Shown in pieces: positions 27,790 through 36,033 of a stretch of 64,000 bases of DNA. The notes beneath the pieces were generated by a model. It was given only the letters and a program-made list of their open reading frames with translations, was not told the origin of the DNA and made no database searches. The position numbers were made by a program, and so were the translations under genes. The stretch comes from Thiomonas sp. X19 (lineage in GTDB: Bacteria; Pseudomonadota; Gammaproteobacteria; Burkholderiales; Burkholderiaceae_C): positions 1,948,216-2,012,215 of the forward strand of contig NZ_LT605203.1 in the NCBI RefSeq assembly GCF_900089495.1. Direction: 5' to 3'. Positions within the stretch are counted from its first letter, which is position 1. Each line of letters starts with the position of its first letter.

Positions 27790-28440
27790 ATGCAAACGTC
27801 GGTGCAAACTCCCCGGCGCCTTCTCACCGCTCCAGCAGCCCACGTGATGCAAGCCCAAGGAGCCTGTCCGTGCGGTCCTGGGCACCAACGGTGCCGCATC
27901 CACTGGGGCCGTCTGATGGTGCCATTGGCCTTGATGGCCATGACCCTCGGGGCGGTTCAACTTGCCACGCGAGAGGGGTGGCGGATCAATCTCACCGAGA
28001 GCGAGCCGCTTGGCTTCTACCGGCTCCGCCCGCTTCAGGATGACGAGACGCTCTCGCGGGGCACAAAGGTCGAACTCTGCCCACCGGCGTGGGTGACGCC
28101 GCGTGCTTTCCCGTTCTACCTGTCCGGCGATTGCCCGGGCGGTGGCATGCCGATGTTGAAGACCGTGGTAGGTGTGCCGGGGGATTCCATCGTGGGGAGC
28201 CTGCAGGGCGTCTGGATCAACGGCCGGGAGTTGCCGAACAGCGGCCAGCTGCTTCGCACGGCCGCCTACCCCTGGATCCACCTGCCGCATCAGCAGGGGC
28301 GTTTCGTGCTTGGCAAGGGGCAGTACTGGGTCTACGGCAGCGGGGCCAGACCGGCGCTGGCCGCGCAGAGCTTCGACAGCCGCTATTGGGGGGCGATTGA
28401 CATCCAGCAGATTCGGGGGATGGCCAACGCAGGCGGTTGA
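27790..28440 (+). CDS. traF: TraF-type conjugal signal peptidase (S26)
   Basis: A 216-residue membrane-anchored serine protease. The hydrophobic anchor is at about 42-60 (RLMVPLALMAMTLGAVQLA); the nucleophile is Ser71 in TESEPLGFYRL and the general-base lysine is Lys124 in PMLKTVVGVPGD, the standard S26 dyad. In RP4, TraF processes and cyclises the TrbC pilin, so this enzyme probably matures the TrbC of this island at 32870. The start is uncertain: Met20 (27847) and Met43 (27916) are alternatives, and none has a clear ribosome binding site. Confidence 0.85.
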   Translation: MQTSVQTPRRLLTAPAAHVMQAQGACPCGPGHQRCRIHWGRLMVPLALMAMTLGAVQLATREGWRINLTESEPLGFYRLRPLQDDETLSRGTKVELCPPAWVTPRAFPFYLSGDCPGGGMPMLKTVVGVPGDSIVGSLQGVWINGRELPNSGQLLRTAAYPWIHLPHQQGRFVLGKGQYWVYGSGARPALAAQSFDSRYWGAIDIQQIRGMANAGG

Positions 28441-28754
28441 TTGGGGCGTCTGGAATGGAGTGTTGAATTCCAGCCTCGCCGGGCTGCAACGGAATAGGGC
28501 ACGCAACGGTGGAGCATCGTGAAGCATCGCTGTCTCCGTCGACTCTGAAGGGCAGCGGCATACGGCGTGCAAGATTCAAAAGATTGCCGTCCCTGGGACG
28601 CAGCGATAATCGGACCACAACACCCCATCCGAATTCCCCGCATGACGCCCGCCGACGCCGAACTGCAAGCCCAGATTGCCCACGCACCCTCCAGGCCGAC
28701 GCCACCCGCCGCACCGAGCAGGCCAGCGTGATGGCCACTGTCTGAGCAACAGCG
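28441..28754. other. 314-bp gap before panD
   Basis: No convincing gene. A 29-codon frame from ATG 28642 (MTPADAELQAQIAHAP) stops at 28731, and the adjacent frame continues LQADATRRTEQASVMATV to TGA near 28745, so a small gene broken by a frameshift is possible. I do not recognise it. A panD promoter probably lies here. Confidence 0.3.
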
Positions 28755-29141
28755 ATGTCTGCCAACCCCGCACATACTGCCCCCATGCGTGTGATGCTGC
28801 GCGCCAAGCTGCACCGCGCCACGCTGACCGGCGCCGATCTGCACTATGAGGGATCCTGTGGCATCGACCAGGCCCTGCTGGACGCCTGCGACATCCTTCC
28901 CGGCGAGCAGATCGAGGTCTACAACGTCACCAACGGGGCGCGTCTGAGCACCTATGCCATTGCCGAGCCGGCGGGAAGCGGACGCATCACCCTCAACGGA
29001 TCGGCCGCCCGGCATGCGGCCATCGGCGATCTGCTCATCATCTGCACCTATGTCCCTATGGACGACGCCGTGGCCCGCGCCTTCCATCCACGCATCGCCC
29101 TGCTCGATCCCGATAATCGCATTGCAACCATGAAGGCATGA
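28755..29141 (+). CDS. panD: aspartate 1-decarboxylase
   Basis: PanD makes beta-alanine from aspartate for pantothenate and coenzyme A. The proenzyme cleaves itself at Gly-Ser to form a pyruvoyl group; the site here is Gly33-Ser34 in YEGSCGID. The catalytic-chain features VYNVTNGARLSTYAI and ITLNGSAARHAAIGDLLII are standard. From Met1 the protein has 128 residues; Met11 (28785) or Met14 (28794, MLRAKLHRATLTG) gives the usual N-terminus. It overlaps bioY as ATGA. Lying inside a conjugative island between toxin-antitoxin pairs, it is metabolic cargo rather than part of a chromosomal pan operon. Confidence 0.93.
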   Translation: MSANPAHTAPMRVMLRAKLHRATLTGADLHYEGSCGIDQALLDACDILPGEQIEVYNVTNGARLSTYAIAEPAGSGRITLNGSAARHAAIGDLLIICTYVPMDDAVARAFHPRIALLDPDNRIATMKA

Positions 29142-29734
29142 AGACCGTGAACACCAACCCCTCGCACGCATTGGCCGGAACGGCAACGCGGCTGTTGTCA
29201 CTCCTGGATGCCTCGCGCCCGGTGAAGCTGTTCGCCATCGTCCTGGGCACACTGCTGCTTGCCGCGTCGTCGTGGATCACCGTGCCCATGGTCCCCGTGC
29301 CGATGACCTTGCAGACGCTGGCAGTGACCTTGATCGGTGCCCTGTACGGTTGGCGCCTTGGCAGTGTGACGATCATCGCGTGGCTGATCGAGGGAGCCCT
29401 GGGCTTGCCGGTTCTCGCGGGTGGAGCGGCAGGGGTTGCCCATTTCATGGGCCCGACCGGTGGCTATCTGTTGGCCTTTCCGCTCGCCGGAGCGCTTGCC
29501 GGCTGGCTGGCCGAGCGTGGCTGGAATGGGTCGCGCCCCTTCCTTGCGTTTCTGGCCATGCTCGCTGGCAATGCGCTGTGCTTGCTGCTTGGCGCTGGCT
29601 GGCTGGCGGCCATGATCGGACCGGTCAAGGCGATCACGGCCGGGGTCCTGCCTTTTGTGTTCGGGGGTTTCCTGAAGTCCATCCTTGCTGCTGCAATGCT
29701 CAAGGTTTGGGCGTCGACGGTGCGACGGCGCTAA
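29138..29734 (+). CDS. bioY: BioY biotin transporter substrate-binding subunit
   Basis: A 198-residue protein with about six hydrophobic helices and the BioY signature PMVPVPMTLQTLAV, then GALYGWRLG and the glycine-rich GAAGVAHFMGPTGGYLLAFP. BioY is the S component of an ECF-type biotin transporter; some work without the energising BioMN module, which is absent here. It is translationally coupled to panD, giving a two-gene vitamin unit. Downstream 29735-29988 is a 254-bp gap with a possible -10 (TATAGT) just before the next toxin gene. Confidence 0.9.
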   Translation: MKTVNTNPSHALAGTATRLLSLLDASRPVKLFAIVLGTLLLAASSWITVPMVPVPMTLQTLAVTLIGALYGWRLGSVTIIAWLIEGALGLPVLAGGAAGVAHFMGPTGGYLLAFPLAGALAGWLAERGWNGSRPFLAFLAMLAGNALCLLLGAGWLAAMIGPVKAITAGVLPFVFGGFLKSILAAAMLKVWASTVRRR

Positions 29735-29988
29735 AGGGGCCGGCGTGACTGGGTGCGGGACCTCCAGCGCGCCCTCGCAGGGATTGCAGCATGGCTGCAA
29801 CGTTTGATCCAGTTTCTCAGCACCGTCGGCCGCCGTTTTCCTTCTGGGGGAACCTGACCAGCATCTCCGAATCGGGACACATCGGTCCCTTTTGTCTTCT
29901 TTCCTGGATGTGGATGCGACCCGCCGCGCGTGTCTGACCGTTTCGCAACGGCCTCGACGAACATGCTCCTTGGGCGTATAGTTTACAG

Positions 29989-30300
29989 ATGTTCACGGTG
30001 ATCGAGACCCTCCTGTTCCAGAAACAATGGCCTCTGTACTGGAGCGAGGAGGAACGCGGCGAGTTTGCTGCTCATCTTGCCCAGTATCCGAACGCCGGGG
30101 ACGTGGTGCCCGAGTCCGGTGGCATTCGCAAAGTTCGCTGGCGTCGGGCAGGTTCAGGAAAATCCAGTGGTGTACGTGTCATCTACTTCACACGCGCAGC
30201 CGAGGAGGAAGTGGTTCTTCTGACGCTGTACGCAAAGGGCAAGACCGACAACATCACCGGTGCCAAATTGAAGGAGATTCGCCATGCCCTCGAAAGCTAA
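29989..30300 (+). CDS. RelE-like toxin of the second toxin-antitoxin pair
   Basis: A 103-residue protein with FQKQWPLYWSEEERGEFAAH, GGIRKVRWRRAGSGKSSGVR and VIYFTRAAEEEVVLLTLYAK, typical of the RelE/HigB-like toxins annotated beside NadS-type antitoxins. It overlaps the antitoxin by 17 bp. The ATG at 29989 is only nine bases after a TATAGTTT -10 candidate, so the mRNA leader may be very short. Confidence 0.85.
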   Translation: MFTVIETLLFQKQWPLYWSEEERGEFAAHLAQYPNAGDVVPESGGIRKVRWRRAGSGKSSGVRVIYFTRAAEEEVVLLTLYAKGKTDNITGAKLKEIRHALES

Positions 30301-30601
30301 ACCGCTCTCGGATGCGCAACTCAGGGCCTATGAGGCCACCCGTGACCTGGCTGCCGAGTTGCTGGAATCGGTGCGCCAAATGAAGGCGGGGGAAACACAG
30401 GTCGTGATCTCGCCGGCCGCTGAAGCCCGCCAACGCACGGGTTTGTCTCAATCCCAGTTTGCCGCACTGCTCGGCGTCTCAGTTCGCACCCTGCAAGGCT
30501 GGGAACAAGGCCGCAAGCAACCCAGTGGGGCGGCGCGTACCTTGCTCACTATCGCGCGTACAAATCCCAAGGCGCTGCTTGCTGTGGCAGCCAAAACGTA
30601 G
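30284..30601 (+). CDS. NadS-like HTH antitoxin
   Basis: One hundred and five residues, with the C-terminal helix-turn-helix RQRTGLSQSQFAALLGVSVR and TLQGWEQGRKQPSGAARTLL. The helix containing GWEQGRRxP is characteristic of antitoxins of this group, which repress their own operon. The N-terminal 45 residues are charged and probably bind the toxin. This is the second toxin-antitoxin pair within 3 kb. Confidence 0.87.
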   Translation: MPSKAKPLSDAQLRAYEATRDLAAELLESVRQMKAGETQVVISPAAEARQRTGLSQSQFAALLGVSVRTLQGWEQGRKQPSGAARTLLTIARTNPKALLAVAAKT

Positions 30602-30648
30602 ACTGGACAGATGGCTCAATGTGTCTGGTTTTATGACAACTGCCCAGT

Positions 30649-30837
30649 TACAGCCCGGAGCTCAATCCCGACGAACGGCTCAACGCCGACCTCAAGCATG
30701 CGATCGGCACGAAGGTGCCGGTGCGAACCAAGGCCAAGCTCCACGCCGCTGCGAGCGAGCACATGACCTTCATCCAAGCCAACCCCGAGCGGGTCATGCC
30801 TTACTTCCAGGACCACCTCGTCAAGTACGCCGCATGA
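30649..30837 (+). pseudogene. IS630-type transposase, C-terminal remnant
   Basis: The frame reads YSPELNPDERLNADLKHAIG and ends FQDHLVKYAA followed by TGA at 30835-30837. The SPELNPDE block holds the last catalytic acidic residue of IS630-family transposases. About 62 codons remain. The start lies directly after the antitoxin gene, and the end abuts a truncated cupin, so this piece marks an insertion that broke the cupin gene. Confidence 0.65.
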
Positions 30838-31169
30838 TGACTTCATCGTGCCGGATCAATAACGCAGTTTCGGCCCTTCGTCATGCCCATACCAAGCAAG
30901 ATGAGTTTGTCTATGTTTTGCAGGGGTGGCCAACACTCCATACCGATGAAGGCCGAACCCAGCTCTCTCCTGGAATGTGCGCAGGTTTCAAGGCGGGCAC
31001 AGGCAACGGACACCGCCTGGTCAACGAAACCACGGAGGACGTTGTGTACCTCGAAGTTGGCGACAGAACACCCGGAGACGAAGGAAGCTATCCCGATGAC
31101 GACCTCAAGGCCTTGCTCGTTGAGGGAAAGTGGAAGTTGGTCCACAGAGATGGCACACCGTATGTGTGA
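30834..31169 (+). pseudogene. cupin protein, 5' truncated
   Basis: From about 30850 the frame encodes a single cupin barrel: HAHTKQDEFVYVLQG (first metal-binding motif), then GMCAGFKAGTGNGHRL and EDVVYLEVGDRTPGDEG. Relatives of about 160 residues begin with 40 more residues before the HTH motif that are missing here. An ATG at 30834 could give a 111-residue product. The function of intact relatives is unknown to me; a small-molecule or metal-binding role is usual. Confidence 0.55.
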
Positions 31170-31177
31170 GGTAGGCG

Positions 31178-31339
31178 CTAAACATCAAAAGAGAATCGCC
31201 AGCGCCGTGATTCGGCGCGGGTTGCGTTTTGAGGCCTCGAACGGCCGGTGGCGGGGACCTGTCCATGCTCCTGAAGCCAGTTCACCGATTCGGCGGGCTT
31301 GGTTTGGTAGACCTGTTTCCCATGCCCCTTGTCCTTCAT
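31178..31339 (-). pseudogene. N-terminal piece of a class I methyltransferase
   Basis: A 53-codon minus-strand frame beginning MKDKGHGKQVYQTKPAESVN. The YxTKxxxSVxWxQ pattern is the N-terminus of a family of small SAM-dependent methyltransferases; similarity ends after residue 28 and the SAM-binding motif is absent. It lies downstream of the sigma-factor gene on the same strand. The rest of 31170-31410 shows nothing else. Confidence 0.4.
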
Positions 31340-31410
31340 GGCGCCGCCAATGTGTTATCGGTGCAGTTTCTCTCGTGGTGCCTGTATTTTGCGGTGCGCC
31401 CGACCGGTGT

Positions 31411-31950
31411 TCAATGCTTGGAAGCGTCGGGGCCGAGCATGTATTCGCGCACGAGTTCGCGGGCCCGGTGCAGCCGGCTCTTGACGGCTCCGGCTTGTTC
31501 GCCGAGCCGCTCGGCGATCTCGGCGATGGCGAGCTCCTCGAAGTCGCGCAGCAGCACGACTTCGAGGTAATGGGCCGGCAACGACTCGAGGGCGGCGGCC
31601 AAGTCGATCCGCAAATCGTGGTCGCTCTTCTTGGCCAACAACTGCTCTTCCATGTCTTCGCCAAGAGCGTCATGGCGGAACATCGCCCGCTCAAGCTTGC
31701 GGCATTCACGCTTGATGACCGTGAACAGCCAAGACGAGAAGGCAGCGGTGGCTTTGAGACCCTTGACCTTGCGTGAGATGGCCAAGAGGGACTCCTGGAC
31801 GGCGTCGTCCACATCGCTGACCTGGCAATGCTTGCGGGCATAGCGGCGGGCGTCGGCCTGGCACAGAGCCAGCAGGCGCCCGATGGCGGCAGGGTCGCCA
31901 GTCTGTGCGGCGAGGACCAGGCTGTCGCGTTCGATTCCGCTGTCCCCCAT
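31411..31950 (-). CDS. ECF-type RNA polymerase sigma factor
   Basis: A 179-residue sigma-70 family protein with region 2 (DVDDAVQESLLAISRKVKGL, then FSSWLFTVIKRECRKLERAM) and region 4 (LPAHYLEVVLLRDFEELAIA, then EIAERLGEQAGAVKSRLHRA). It contains no obvious anti-sigma partner next door; the small membrane protein 3 bp upstream is the only candidate. The regulated promoters cannot be read here. Unusual for the region, it seems intact among fragments. Confidence 0.85.
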   Translation of the reverse strand: MGDSGIERDSLVLAAQTGDPAAIGRLLALCQADARRYARKHCQVSDVDDAVQESLLAISRKVKGLKATAAFSSWLFTVIKRECRKLERAMFRHDALGEDMEEQLLAKKSDHDLRIDLAAALESLPAHYLEVVLLRDFEELAIAEIAERLGEQAGAVKSRLHRARELVREYMLGPDASKH

Positions 31951-31953
31951 CGC

Positions 31954-32163
31954 TCAGGCACCCTTGTCGAGCTTGCGGCCGACCATGGCGCACATCGGGC
32001 AAAAGCCGAAGAGTCCGGTCATGGAAAGCACAGCGCCCATGACACCAGCCCCGATCGCGACGGGCGAGCCGCCCCAATGAATGGCGGCGAAACCCAAGGC
32101 CATCAGGCCCATGACGACGCGAAGGACACGCTCCCAAGTGGGGACATTTTTAACATAGAACAT
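31954..32163 (-). CDS. DUF2892-type small membrane protein
   Basis: From ATG 32163, with AAGGAG six bases upstream, this gives 69 residues: MFYVKNVPTWERVLRVVMGL, a second hydrophobic helix, and CPMCAMVGRKLDKGA at the end. DUF2892 proteins are two-helix inner-membrane proteins, often linked to rhodanese or sulfur genes. A Cys-x2-Cys pair near the C-terminus may bind metal or thiol. It overlaps nothing and is 3 bp from the sigma-factor start, so the two are cotranscribed. Confidence 0.75.
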   Translation of the reverse strand: MFYVKNVPTWERVLRVVMGLMALGFAAIHWGGSPVAIGAGVMGAVLSMTGLFGFCPMCAMVGRKLDKGA

Positions 32164-32261
32164 ATCGATCTCCTTGGAAAGGTTGGCGTTTGAGGACGGC
32201 CCTCGGAAACGAAGAGAGGCCAACACGCCAAAACGGTTCGCAGAATATGAAATAGACATGT

Positions 32262-32760
32262 TCAGGGCTGGGCGGGCGCCAAATTGCCGTCGATGATGAA
32301 GATGCGGTCGGTCGGGTTGGCGGTCTTGATGTGCAGAGTACCTGCGCCCTTGAGGCCCTTGAAGGCAACGACGCCGCTGACGATGTCCCAAAAGTCGTTG
32401 TCATTGAGCTATGGCTTGCCGTTCTTGTCCGGCAGGAAGATGGCCCGATTGGCCCATTTGATCTAGGCCACGTTGCCTTCGCCCTTGCTGGCGACCAGAT
32501 AACCGGAGGGGTCGCCGCAGACGCTGGGGATGATGTCGTGGCGGCCGAATTGGACGATTGATGCCTCGTCCTCGTCACCCTGAGCCGGGGCCGAGAGGTC
32601 ACCGAACCGATTCCCCAAACGCACCCGCAAGCGGCTGATTATCGGCACCAGCTTGCGAGAACTGTCTGCCAGCACATCCGCCCGGGCGGACACCTCGGTC
32701 GTGTCGAAGCCCAGTTGCACGGCGACATGCTCGGGCACGGTCAAAAAACGGAGCCTGCAT
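32262..32760 (-). pseudogene. conserved-looking gene with two in-frame TAG codons
   Basis: The minus strand reads FLTVPEHVAVQLGFDTTEVS, then GNRFGDLSAPAQGDEDEASI and EGNVA, TAG (32463-32465), IKWANRAIFLPDKNGKP, TAG (32409-32411), LNDNDFWDIVSGVVAFKGLK, ending NLAPAQP and TGA at 32262. The segments between the stops look like ordinary protein. The family is not recognised, and the start is not clear. It occupies the place where trbB is expected in a Tn4371-type order. Confidence 0.4.
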
Positions 32761-32813
32761 CTCCGATTGGAGGACGATGCGACGCCGTCGAGCGGCGTGT
32801 TTCCTCCGCCTGG

Positions 32814-32820
32814 ATTAAGG
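32814..32820 (+). promoter_or_regulatory. shared leader box, copy 2 (before trbC)
   Basis: ATTAAGG preceded by CGGCGTGTTTCCTCCGCCTG. The same arrangement, CGGCG-TTTCCTC-GCCGCC-ATTAAGG, precedes trbF. It lies 50 bp before the trbC ATG. Confidence 0.4.
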
Positions 32821-32869
32821 CTACGGGCTGCATCGCAACCCAGGCTCTCGACTCCCCAAGGACGCACCG

Positions 32870-33208
32870 ATGAAACGCCACTTGCACCCACTCCGCACCC
32901 GGGCCGCCCGACGCCTGGCCTTGGCCGCCGCCGTATTCGCCGCCACGCTGACCGACGCCTTCGCCACCGGCGCCGGCGGCCTGCCCTGGGACAGCGCCGT
33001 CTCGACCCTCACCAACGACCTGACCGGCCCGGTGGCCACCGGCATCAGCCTGATCGCCTTCCTCGCCGCCGGCGCCGCCCTGGTGTTCGGCGAGGAACTC
33101 GGCGGCATCGCCAAGAAAGCCCTGTACGTGGTGCTGGGAGTGGCCTTCATCGTGCTGGGCAACAAATTCCTGACGGCACTCGGCCTGTCCGGCGCGATGG
33201 TGATGTGA
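32870..33208 (+). CDS. trbC: TrbC/VirB2 pilin precursor
   Basis: A 112-residue prepilin. A long basic N-terminus and hydrophobic stretch (LALAAAVFAATL) precede a likely cleavage site near residues 33-36; the mature part has two membrane helices (ISLIAFLAAGAALVFGEEL and ALYVVLGVAFIVLG). In RP4 the pilin is cut by signal peptidase and cyclised by TraF. A ribosome binding site, AAGGA, lies upstream. It begins the trb operon; the usual trbB is not before it. Confidence 0.88.
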   Translation: MKRHLHPLRTRAARRLALAAAVFAATLTDAFATGAGGLPWDSAVSTLTNDLTGPVATGISLIAFLAAGAALVFGEELGGIAKKALYVVLGVAFIVLGNKFLTALGLSGAMVM

Positions 33209-33259
33209 ACACCCGTCCACCCTGCAAACCCATCCGACCCATCCATCCACCCCACCCCC

Positions 33260-33562
33260 ATGCTCACCGACGACACCAAGACCCCGCTGCACGACGCGCT
33301 CAACCGCCCCATCCTGATGCTGGGCGGCGAGCGCACCCTGGTGCTGATGCTGGGCGTCATCGCCGGGGTGTTCATCGTCTCCCTGGCCAAGCTCTGGGCC
33401 GCGGCCATCGGCATCACCCTCTGGGTGGTGGGTCAGTGGGCCCTGACCCGTGTCGCCCGCTACGACGAGCAACTCTCCAAGACTGGGCTGCGTGCGCTCA
33501 AGTACCGCCGCCACTACCCGGCGCAGGCCACCCCCTTCGCCAAGCCCAGGGAGATCCGCTGA
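33260..33562 (+). CDS. trbD: TrbD/VirB3 secretion protein
   Basis: A 100-residue inner-membrane protein with the VirB3 pattern: LHDALNRPILMLGGERTLVL, then two hydrophobic segments in one long hairpin, and YDEQLSKTGLRALKYRRHYP. It works with the TrbE ATPase. The 51-bp leader after trbC is C-rich with repeated CCATCC and no Shine-Dalgarno sequence. Its stop overlaps the trbE start (TGATG). Confidence 0.88.
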   Translation: MLTDDTKTPLHDALNRPILMLGGERTLVLMLGVIAGVFIVSLAKLWAAAIGITLWVVGQWALTRVARYDEQLSKTGLRALKYRRHYPAQATPFAKPREIR

Positions 33563-36033
33563 TGCTGGCCCTCAAGGAGTTCCGCACCACCGCCTACGGT
33601 CTGCCCGACCTGCTGCCCTGGGCCGCTCTGGTCGACGACGGCATCGTGCTGACCAAGGCTGGCGCCTTCCTCGCCGCCTGGGACTACCGCGGCCCCGACC
33701 TCGATTCCGCCACGCCCGAGGAACTCAGGGCGATGGCCGCGCGCCTCAATGCCGCCCTCAAGCTGGGGGATGGCTGGGTGCTCCACTGCGACGCCGTGCG
33801 CGCGCCAGCACCAGGCTATGCGCCCCAGGGCGCCTTCCCCGATCGCACCACCCGGTTGATCGACGATCTGCGCCGTGCCGCGCACGAGGGTACGGCGGTG
33901 GGCTATGCCAGCCGCTACGTGCTCACCGTCACCTGGTTCCCGATGCCGGACGCTGCCAGCCGGGCTGCCGACCTGTTCGTCGATGGCCGCATCAAGGCCA
34001 CGGCCAGTCGCAACCTGGAACGCTTCCAGGAGCAGATCCGCGAACTCGAAGGCCGGCTCTCCAGCCTGCTGCACATTCGGCGCCTCACCGACCGGGTCGA
34101 TGCACGCAGCGGGACGGTGAGCAGCCCGCTGCTGGCCCACCTGGAGCAATGCGTCAGTCTCTCCCCGGCCCGCCGCGCGGTCGTCATGCCCGAGGTGCCG
34201 ATGTATCTGGACGCCATCTTGGGCCACCATGACTTCGCCACCGGCTTCGTGCCCCGCGTCGGGCGCCGACATCTGGCCTGCATCGCGGTGGGCCAGGCGG
34301 CGGGCGGAACGACCGGACTGCCTTCGTACAGCTTCCCCGGCATCCTCGACGTCCTCTCCCGCCTGCCGCTGTCCTACCGCTGGAGCAACCGCTTCATCGC
34401 CCTGGATCCCGGCCAGGCCGAGACGGTACTGAACCGCTACCGCAGCAAGTGGGCGATGAAGCGCAAGAGCATGCTCAACCTGCTGCGCGAGAACGCCGGC
34501 GGCCAGGCCACCCACATCAATGCCGATGCCGACCGCATGGCGGCCGACGCCGTGCAGGCCCTGGCCGAGGCCTCCAGCGGCATGGTGCGCTATGGCTACT
34601 TCACCAGTGTGCTGCTGCTGGCGCATGAGGATGCCGAGATCCTGGACGAGATGGTGCGGGAGGTGGCCAAGTGGATCGAGAACCAGGGCTTTGGCGCCCG
34701 CATCGAGGAGGTCAATGCGGTGGAGGCCTACCTCGGCAGCATGCCGGGCAACACCGCAGCCAATGTGCGCCGCCCCCTGATCCACACCCTGAACCTGGCG
34801 CACCTGCTGCCGTTCACCGCCGTGTGGGCAGGACCCGACAAGAACCCCTGTCCCTTCTATCCGCCGGACAGCCCCCCATTGCTGTACGCCAAGACCGACG
34901 GCGCCACGCCGTTCCGGCTCACCCTGCACGCCGGCGACGTCGGCCACACCGTCATCCTTGGCCCCACCGGGTCGGGCAAATCCACCCTGCTGGCCACCCT
35001 GGTGGCGCAGCACTTCCGTTACCCCAAAGCGCAGGTGTTCGCCTTCGACAAGGGCTATTCCCTGCTGCCGCTGTGCTGGGGCGCGGGCGGCCGGCATGAC
35101 GACATCGGCGGTGAGCATGACGATCTGGCCTTCTGCCCGTTGGGCCGGGTGCATGAACCCGGCGAGCAGGTCTGGGCCGCCGAATGGCTGGAGCAGCTCT
35201 GCGAGCTGCAGGGCCTCACCATCCTGCCGCAGCACCGCCAGGAGATCTACCGTGCCGTGGTGCAACTGGGTCAGTCCACCGACCAGCAGCGCCAGCGCAC
35301 GCTGACGCACCTCCTGGCCTTGGTGCAGGACCAGACCCTGCGCGACGCCCTGCAGGCCTACACCCTGCGCGGCATGGCCGGACACCTGCTGGATGCCGAG
35401 GTCGACGGTCTGGCCGAGGACCCGTTCCAGGTGTTCGAGATGGAACACCTCCTGCACAAGGGCGACAAGCTGGTGCTGCCGGTGCTGAGCTATCTGTTCC
35501 ATCGCATCGAGCAGCGCCTGGCGGGCCAGCCCACGCTGCTGGTGCTCGACGAGGCCTGGATCCTGCTCGGCCACCCGGTGTTCAAGGCCAAGATCCGCGA
35601 GTGGCTGAAAGTGTTGCGCAAGGTCAATACCGCAGTGGTGTTCGCCACCCAGTCGCTGAGCGACCTGACCCAGTCGGGCATTGCCGACGTGATCGTCGAG
35701 TCCTGTCCGACCAAGATCCTGCTGCCCAACCCCGAAGCCCAGACCGAGAACGTGCGGCCTGCTTATGAGGGCATCGGTCTGAACCGCAGGCAGATCGAGA
35801 TCCTCGCGCTGGCCACGCCCAAGCGCCAGTACTACGTCATGCACCCGGACGGCCGCCGGTTGTTCGAACTCGGCCTGTCCGACCCTGAACTGGCCTTCGT
35901 CGGCGTCTCCGGCAAGGAAGACCTCGCCCGCATCCGCGCACTGCGAAGCCAGCTGGGCGATGCCTGGCCTGCCCAGTGGCTGCGCGAACGCGGCCAGCAC
36001 CAGGCCGCCCAACACTGGGAGTCATATCGATGA
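33562..36033 (+). CDS. trbE: TrbE/VirB4 secretion ATPase
   Basis: From ATG 33562 the protein has 823 residues. The N-terminal CagE/TrbE region starts LKEFRTTAYGLPDLLPWAAL; Walker A is LGPTGSGKST at about 467-476, and Walker B is LLVLDEAWILL at about 660-670. VirB4 ATPases power pilus and channel assembly at the inner membrane. Open frame extends upstream of 33562 but overlaps trbC-trbD and is not coding. The gene overlaps trbJ as ATGA. Confidence 0.93.
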   Translation: MLALKEFRTTAYGLPDLLPWAALVDDGIVLTKAGAFLAAWDYRGPDLDSATPEELRAMAARLNAALKLGDGWVLHCDAVRAPAPGYAPQGAFPDRTTRLIDDLRRAAHEGTAVGYASRYVLTVTWFPMPDAASRAADLFVDGRIKATASRNLERFQEQIRELEGRLSSLLHIRRLTDRVDARSGTVSSPLLAHLEQCVSLSPARRAVVMPEVPMYLDAILGHHDFATGFVPRVGRRHLACIAVGQAAGGTTGLPSYSFPGILDVLSRLPLSYRWSNRFIALDPGQAETVLNRYRSKWAMKRKSMLNLLRENAGGQATHINADADRMAADAVQALAEASSGMVRYGYFTSVLLLAHEDAEILDEMVREVAKWIENQGFGARIEEVNAVEAYLGSMPGNTAANVRRPLIHTLNLAHLLPFTAVWAGPDKNPCPFYPPDSPPLLYAKTDGATPFRLTLHAGDVGHTVILGPTGSGKSTLLATLVAQHFRYPKAQVFAFDKGYSLLPLCWGAGGRHDDIGGEHDDLAFCPLGRVHEPGEQVWAAEWLEQLCELQGLTILPQHRQEIYRAVVQLGQSTDQQRQRTLTHLLALVQDQTLRDALQAYTLRGMAGHLLDAEVDGLAEDPFQVFEMEHLLHKGDKLVLPVLSYLFHRIEQRLAGQPTLLVLDEAWILLGHPVFKAKIREWLKVLRKVNTAVVFATQSLSDLTQSGIADVIVESCPTKILLPNPEAQTENVRPAYEGIGLNRRQIEILALATPKRQYYVMHPDGRRLFELGLSDPELAFVGVSGKEDLARIRALRSQLGDAWPAQWLRERGQHQAAQHWESYR

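Noticed and set aside
32653..33561. Extension of trbE upstream to 32653
   Set aside because: It would overlap trbC and trbD in another frame; ATG 33562 overlaps the trbD stop as expected in a coupled operon.
33514..36015. 833-codon minus-strand open frame opposite trbE
   Set aside because: Shadow of trbE, whose Walker motifs fix the real frame.
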